A stretch of 64,000 nucleotides of DNA. It comes from Paramixta manurensis (lineage in GTDB: Bacteria > Pseudomonadota > Gammaproteobacteria > Enterobacterales > Enterobacteriaceae). The notes under the pieces were generated by a model. The model saw nothing but the letters and a program-made list of their open reading frames with translations, did not search any database and was not told the DNA's origin. This document shows, piece by piece, positions 60,545 through 64,000 of this stretch. Numbering within the stretch: the first letter of the stretch is position 1; every line of letters begins with the position of its first letter. Position numbers and translations under genes: made by a program. The stretch lies in contig NZ_CP054212.1 in assembly GCF_013285385.1 (NCBI RefSeq), positions 62,001 to 126,000 of the forward strand, in the 5' to 3' direction.

Positions 60545-61528
60545 CTAGATTGTTTTACGCATATCCTGACGAACCAGCAATTGCCCCTGAAACAGTAGCA
60601 CTAGCGTGCGAAGTAGTAGCAAGGCAATCAGCAAATTGCTGAATACAAAAAGTGGAATGGCGAGCGCCGATAAAATCCCATCGTGGCTGCTATGTCCGAG
60701 GTGCAATGCCGTGGTGGCGAGAGCTGAGAGGCCAAACGAGAAGCTCCAAAAGGAGGCGGTGAAAGGGGCTTCCAGATACCACGGAAGCAGGCGGATCATA
60801 AAGATCAGTTGCAGTAATCCATAACCGAAAAGTAGTTTGGCAAAAACGTCTGCGTGGCCGCCGTTTACGGACAGCCAGGCACTGCAAGCCACCAAAGCCG
60901 GCGCTAACTGAATCCCAAGAGAAATGCGGGTAGCAGACGGCATCTCTCCGGCAGAACGCATACGATGCAGAATCGCCGGTTCAAGGCTTAGCCAGGATAA
61001 AATGCCTGCACCGAGGAACAACAAACCCAGGTCATGGTAGCCGAGCGCGCCACACGCCATCGCGCTAATAAAATTATTGGCGACAGTGGGTAAATAAAGC
61101 CCCGGCGTCGTTGCCTCGTTAGGATGCTTACCTCGCCATAGACCCGCGCTTTGCCATGCCGCATAGTTAAGTTGCGCCGTGGCGCCGAGGATGAACATTC
61201 CGACAGCCAGAGAGTGGAACCATGGGGTGATGCCTATTGCAACCAACATCGTGGTCGCCGGGAATAGACTCACGTAACTACTCATTAGAGGATGTTCGAT
61301 TTCAGCAACGACGCTGTGTGGAAAATGGTACAACCGCCAAAGAAAAGCACAGGCCAACAGAAACCAGATAGAGATGGCAAAGATAATCAGCGAGTTGCCA
61401 ATCTCAGGCGGGAGCACTGGCCATATGGTGCTGGCGTAACGCCAGCTAAATCCACAGCCAATGGTGCCTAACACTATGCCAAAATATCCAGCCGGCAGGC
61501 TAAGCCGCAACGGACCCCTTTTGCCCAT
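60545..61528 (-). CDS. tehA: TehA-type TDT-family channel/transporter
   Basis: 327 residues (E. coli TehA 330), ten membrane helices. Signature stretches LSLPAGYFGIVLGTIGCGFS, SLFPATTMLVAIGITPWFHS, TTPGLYLPTVANNFISAMAC and GIQLAPALVACSAWLSVNGG match TehA closely. Members are SLAC1-like anion channels linked to tellurite resistance. The usual partner tehB is not present downstream. Confidence 0.92.
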   Translation of the reverse strand: MGKRGPLRLSLPAGYFGIVLGTIGCGFSWRYASTIWPVLPPEIGNSLIIFAISIWFLLACAFLWRLYHFPHSVVAEIEHPLMSSYVSLFPATTMLVAIGITPWFHSLAVGMFILGATAQLNYAAWQSAGLWRGKHPNEATTPGLYLPTVANNFISAMACGALGYHDLGLLFLGAGILSWLSLEPAILHRMRSAGEMPSATRISLGIQLAPALVACSAWLSVNGGHADVFAKLLFGYGLLQLIFMIRLLPWYLEAPFTASFWSFSFGLSALATTALHLGHSSHDGILSALAIPLFVFSNLLIALLLLRTLVLLFQGQLLVRQDMRKTI

Positions 61529-61999
61529 AATTCGTCGCCTCGTTTAGACATAAGATGCATAAAATATACATGTTATTGTGCTATTCATCTAATTACTATT
61601 GCTTAAGGTCTTATCTTCGCCAACCAGAGCGGTAAAAACGACTATTGGCGCTAGCAGAAAGGCGGATGCCTCAATTGACGATGCCTGCCGGGCGAGCCGC
61701 CGTTACGCCGGTTGCTCTCTTAATGAGAAGGCGCATCACGCGAAGCGCCGGGCAAGAAGCCGTGTTCAATATCGCGACGGCAGAAAATAAATGTTTTTGG
61801 TTATTAGTAAGTTCGAAAAATACTCAAAAAAATTGAGGCAGACGGCGACTTTCCATCTAATACTTAGGATCCCGGTAAATTTTGCCAACGCATTTGACTC
61901 GTTTGCTCATTTGGCTGCGCCGGTATTCTGAACCTGGGTTTCAGGTTCTTCCCTCGGTTTCTTTCACGTTGTTCATAGTGAGTATTTGAGGAGTTCTCT
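61529..61999. other. Divergent control region between tehA and yiaG
   Basis: 471 bases with no gene I can support; short ORFs at 61599-61836 have no ribosome site or known domain. It must contain the tehA and yiaG promoters. The yiaG ATG is preceded by GAGGAG. Confidence 0.5.
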
Positions 62000-62296
62000 A
62001 TGGAAAATAAAGATCCAATGATCGAGTTACTCAGTAGTCTTGAGCAAATTGTATTGACGCGTGATGTGGTAAAAACCACGCCGGTTGTCAAGGTTAGACC
62101 GGCTTCACTTCCGGAACCGCAGCGTTTACGCGAAATGACCGGTATGGAGATTGAAGAGTTTGCCCAAGTTATGGGTGTTAGCGTTTCGTCGGTGAAGAGT
62201 TGGGAAGCGCGGCGTACGCGTCCGTCCGGTAGTGCGCAGAAGCTGATGCAACTACTGCATTCCAACCCTTACCTGGGCCGGCAACTGCTGGATTAA
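62000..62296 (+). CDS. yiaG: HTH-type regulator YiaG (NadS/HigA-like)
   Basis: 98 residues (E. coli YiaG 96). N-terminal MENKDPMIELLSSLEQIVL is shared with YiaG; the C-terminal Cro/C1-type helix-turn-helix is MTGMEIEEFAQVMGVSVSSV followed by KSWEARRTRPSGSAQKLM. Related to antitoxin-type HTH proteins but without an adjacent toxin. Role unknown. Confidence 0.88.
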   Translation: MENKDPMIELLSSLEQIVLTRDVVKTTPVVKVRPASLPEPQRLREMTGMEIEEFAQVMGVSVSSVKSWEARRTRPSGSAQKLMQLLHSNPYLGRQLLD

Positions 62297-62393
62297 AGCC
62301 ACGCAGCCCGCCGCCCGGCGGGTTATTGAGGTTCCATTATTTAGCAAGCGGAACCAATCATCTCGATAGCATGCCAGCCGCGTTTGTGCTCCC

Positions 62394-62978
62394 TTATCCT
62401 ACATATTTCGCCGCCTGTTTGGTGAACCAGCTTGGCGGGATATTGTGTGGCGGTTGGCTTAACTGCTTTATTCCTTCCGTGATAACTGTCGATGCCTGCT
62501 GCCACAGCAGCGGATCGCCCTGCTTAAGTAAATCAATTTGCATCTGCTTTTCGACCAAATAAACGCGGGCGAAATGCGGATCGTAGTGAATAATCGAACG
62601 GGTATTATCGATAATATCCGCCAGCTTAATGGTTTGCGCATCCGGCGACGCGTGCGCGCTATGGCGAAAGTGCGCCATTTTACGTGCCGCGCGGTTGGTT
62701 GCTTGTGACGGGGTGGTATTGGTTAACATCGCCACTAGCCTTGCCACCTCCAGACCAAAGTGACTTTCAATATCGCCAGTGGTGCTGGCGGTATCCTCTA
62801 CCGTATCGTGTAGCCAGGCGGCGGCCAGCATGGTTTCGTTATCGGTTACGCTACGCACCAGTTCCACCACCGCAGCCGGGTGGACGATATAGGGCTCGTT
62901 GGTATATTTCCGCCGCTGATCAACTTCTGCGTGCGCTTTAGTGGCGTAACGGCGGGCGCGTTCTTCCAGCGATAGCAT
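62394..62978 (-). CDS. HD-domain phosphohydrolase (SpoT/MESH1-like)
   Basis: 194 residues from ATG 62978 (RBS GGAGGGT); longer frames begin at 62993 and 63044. Metal-binding HD residues: RRKYTNEPYIVHP (His), AAAWLHDTVEDT (His-Asp) and KLADIIDNTRSI (Asp). This is the stand-alone hydrolase layout of small alarmone hydrolases, so (p)ppGpp or a related nucleotide may be the substrate. Divergent from ohrR with 64 bases between starts. Confidence 0.83.
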   Translation of the reverse strand: MLSLEERARRYATKAHAEVDQRRKYTNEPYIVHPAAVVELVRSVTDNETMLAAAWLHDTVEDTASTTGDIESHFGLEVARLVAMLTNTTPSQATNRAARKMAHFRHSAHASPDAQTIKLADIIDNTRSIIHYDPHFARVYLVEKQMQIDLLKQGDPLLWQQASTVITEGIKQLSQPPHNIPPSWFTKQAAKYVG

Positions 62979-63042
62979 CAAAATACCCTCCATGCGTAAA
63001 AGTTGCTTGCAATTATCTAGGGCGCTATTTATATTTAACCCC

Positions 63043-63501
63043 ATGACTACACATCAAGATGACAAAAAACAACAAAGCGTGCCACTGTTGCTTGATCAAC
63101 AGCTCTGCTTTGCGCTCTATTCGGCGAACCTGGCGATGCATAAACAGTACCGTCAATTGTTGACCCGGCTGGATATCACCTATCCGCAGTATTTGGTGAT
63201 GTTGGTGCTGTGGGAGCGAGATGATGTAACGGTGTCGGACATTGGCGAACGTCTGTTTCTGGATTCCGCCACGCTTACGCCCCTGTTAAAACGCCTGGAA
63301 GCCGCGGGGTTGTTAGATCGCCGACGTTCTCGTCAGGATGAGCGCCAGGTTGTAGTGACCTTGACGGAAGAGGGCCGGGCGCTGCGTGAGAAGGCGCTGG
63401 AAATTCCGGAATCGATCCTGTGCGCTTCTGACTGCGATATGGATACGCTAACGACGCTGAAATCGCAGTTGGATAGGTTACGCAATAACCTTAATCGCTA
63501 A
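63043..63501 (+). CDS. ohrR: MarR-family organic-peroxide sensor OhrR
   Basis: 152 residues from ATG 63043; the frame opens at 62992. The redox Cys is residue 22 in LLLDQQLCFALYSANLAMHK, the fixed position in OhrR. The winged helix is VSDIGERLFLDSATLTPLLK, then RSRQDERQVVVTLTEEGRAL. It represses ohr until the Cys is oxidised by organic hydroperoxides. Confidence 0.93.
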   Translation: MTTHQDDKKQQSVPLLLDQQLCFALYSANLAMHKQYRQLLTRLDITYPQYLVMLVLWERDDVTVSDIGERLFLDSATLTPLLKRLEAAGLLDRRRSRQDERQVVVTLTEEGRALREKALEIPESILCASDCDMDTLTTLKSQLDRLRNNLNR

Positions 63502-63564
63502 TTTACTATTCGGGCCAGCGATGTCTTGGCCCAATGGTCTATACTGAAGTTGTCTGTCTCTGTA

Positions 63565-63586
63565 AATCGCCCGCGATTAAATCGCG
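63565..63586 (+). promoter_or_regulatory. Candidate OhrR operator before ohr
   Basis: AATCGC-CC-GCGATT followed directly by the perfect palindrome CGCGATT-A-AATCGCG (63572-63586), 30 bases before the ohr start. Overlapping inverted repeats suit MarR-dimer binding; the classical OhrR box (TACAATT-AATTGTA) is not present. Confidence 0.45.
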
Positions 63587-63615
63587 CATAAACCTGCATT
63601 AATGAGGAAGAAATT

Positions 63616-64000
63616 ATGTCATTAGAAAAAGTTGTTTATCGTGCAAAAGCAAAAGCTACCGGTGGTCGTGATGGTCGTGCAACCTCTTCCGACGGCGTGC
63701 TGGACGTAAAACTGGGTGTACCGAAAGAGATGGGTGGCGCAGGCGGTGAAGTGACTAACCCGGAACAACTGTTTGCCGCAGGCTATTCCGCTTGTTTCCT
63801 CGGCGCGATGAAGTTTGTTGCTTCCCGTGACAAACTGGCGATCCCGAAAGAGGCATTTATTGAAGGTGAAGTGGGTATCGGGCCGCTACCGACCGGCTTT
63901 GGTATCGAAGCTAAGTTAAACATTCATCTGCCGGGTATGGATCAGGCGGAAGCGCAGAAACTGGTCGATGCGGCGCATATTGTTTGCCCTTACTCTAACG
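63616..64000 (+). CDS. ohr: Organic hydroperoxide resistance protein Ohr, 3' end outside window
   Basis: 128 codons visible from ATG 63616 (RBS GAGGAAGAA) and still open at the window end. Starts MSLEKVVYRAKAKATGGRDG. The peroxidatic Cys60 is in AAGYSACFLGAMKF and the resolving Cys124 in HIVCPYSN, with Arg21 and Glu50 of the active site present. It reduces organic hydroperoxides using lipoylated donors. Only about 14 residues should be missing. Confidence 0.95.
   Translation, partial: MSLEKVVYRAKAKATGGRDGRATSSDGVLDVKLGVPKEMGGAGGEVTNPEQLFAAGYSACFLGAMKFVASRDKLAIPKEAFIEGEVGIGPLPTGFGIEAKLNIHLPGMDQAEAQKLVDAAHIVCPYSN

Overview
This is chromosomal DNA of an enterobacterium (Enterobacterales). The evidence is near-E. 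coli proteins in E. coli-like blocks: glyQS beside wecH and xylB, yegTUV with yegW, uhpABCT, selAB, fdoGHI with fdhE and fdhD, sodA, mtlADR-yibL, yiaF, tehA, yiaG and ohrR-ohr. Orphan Hcp cassettes with DUF3289/DUF943/DUF4225-type cargo and a CDI remnant suggest a Yersiniaceae/Pectobacteriaceae-like genus rather than E. coli. The exact genus cannot be decided from the window.

Layout. 1-4.6 kb: a NagA-like amidohydrolase (cut by the window edge), a ROK regulator, a GapC-type GAPDH and a convergent outer-membrane porin. 4.9-9.2 kb: a decayed contact-dependent inhibition locus. A truncated CdiB is joined out of frame to the 3' part of CdiA, the CdiA toxin tip is split by an IS3-family element, the Imm8-like immunity gene is intact, and a tyrosine-recombinase tail follows. 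9.3-11.6 kb: a ParDE-type module and a TetR regulator with a quinone oxidoreductase and two matching operators. 11.7-18.6 kb: an ABC sugar importer, FGGY kinase, SDR dehydrogenase and divergent ROK regulator. 18.6-19.1 kb: mobile-element debris (RhuM and IS3-family transposase fragments) on the 3' side of the selenocysteine tRNA gene selC.

19.3-29.3 kb: xylB without xylA, wecH, glyQS, and the yegTUV operon with convergent yegW. 29.4-32.5 kb: a wrecked orphan Hcp cassette carrying a second, apparently identical IS copy that lacks a target-site duplication. 32.8-37.8 kb: the hexose-phosphate system uhpA-B-C-T. 37.9-48.4 kb: selB-selA-yibF-fdhE-fdoI-fdoH-fdoG with divergent fdhD; fdoG has an in-frame UGA (Sec) followed by a bSECIS hairpin. 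48.4-51.6 kb: a DeoR regulator, a class-III aminotransferase and sodA. 51.8-53.5 kb: a second orphan Hcp cassette with a frameshifted hcp, a DUF4225-like candidate effector and a convergent small membrane protein. 54-64 kb: virK/ybjX-like, yibL, the mannitol operon mtlA-D-R with four regularly spaced CRP sites, yiaF, tehA, yiaG, an HD-domain hydrolase, ohrR and the start of ohr.

The window holds a near-complete selenoprotein module: tRNA-Sec, SelA, SelB and the client FdoG with its partners FdoH/I and maturation factors FdhE/FdhD. Only selD is not seen. The accessory islands are marked by decay: two Hcp genes and one CdiA are broken, while candidate immunity genes (Imm8-like cdiI and the 53.1-53.5 kb membrane protein) stay open.
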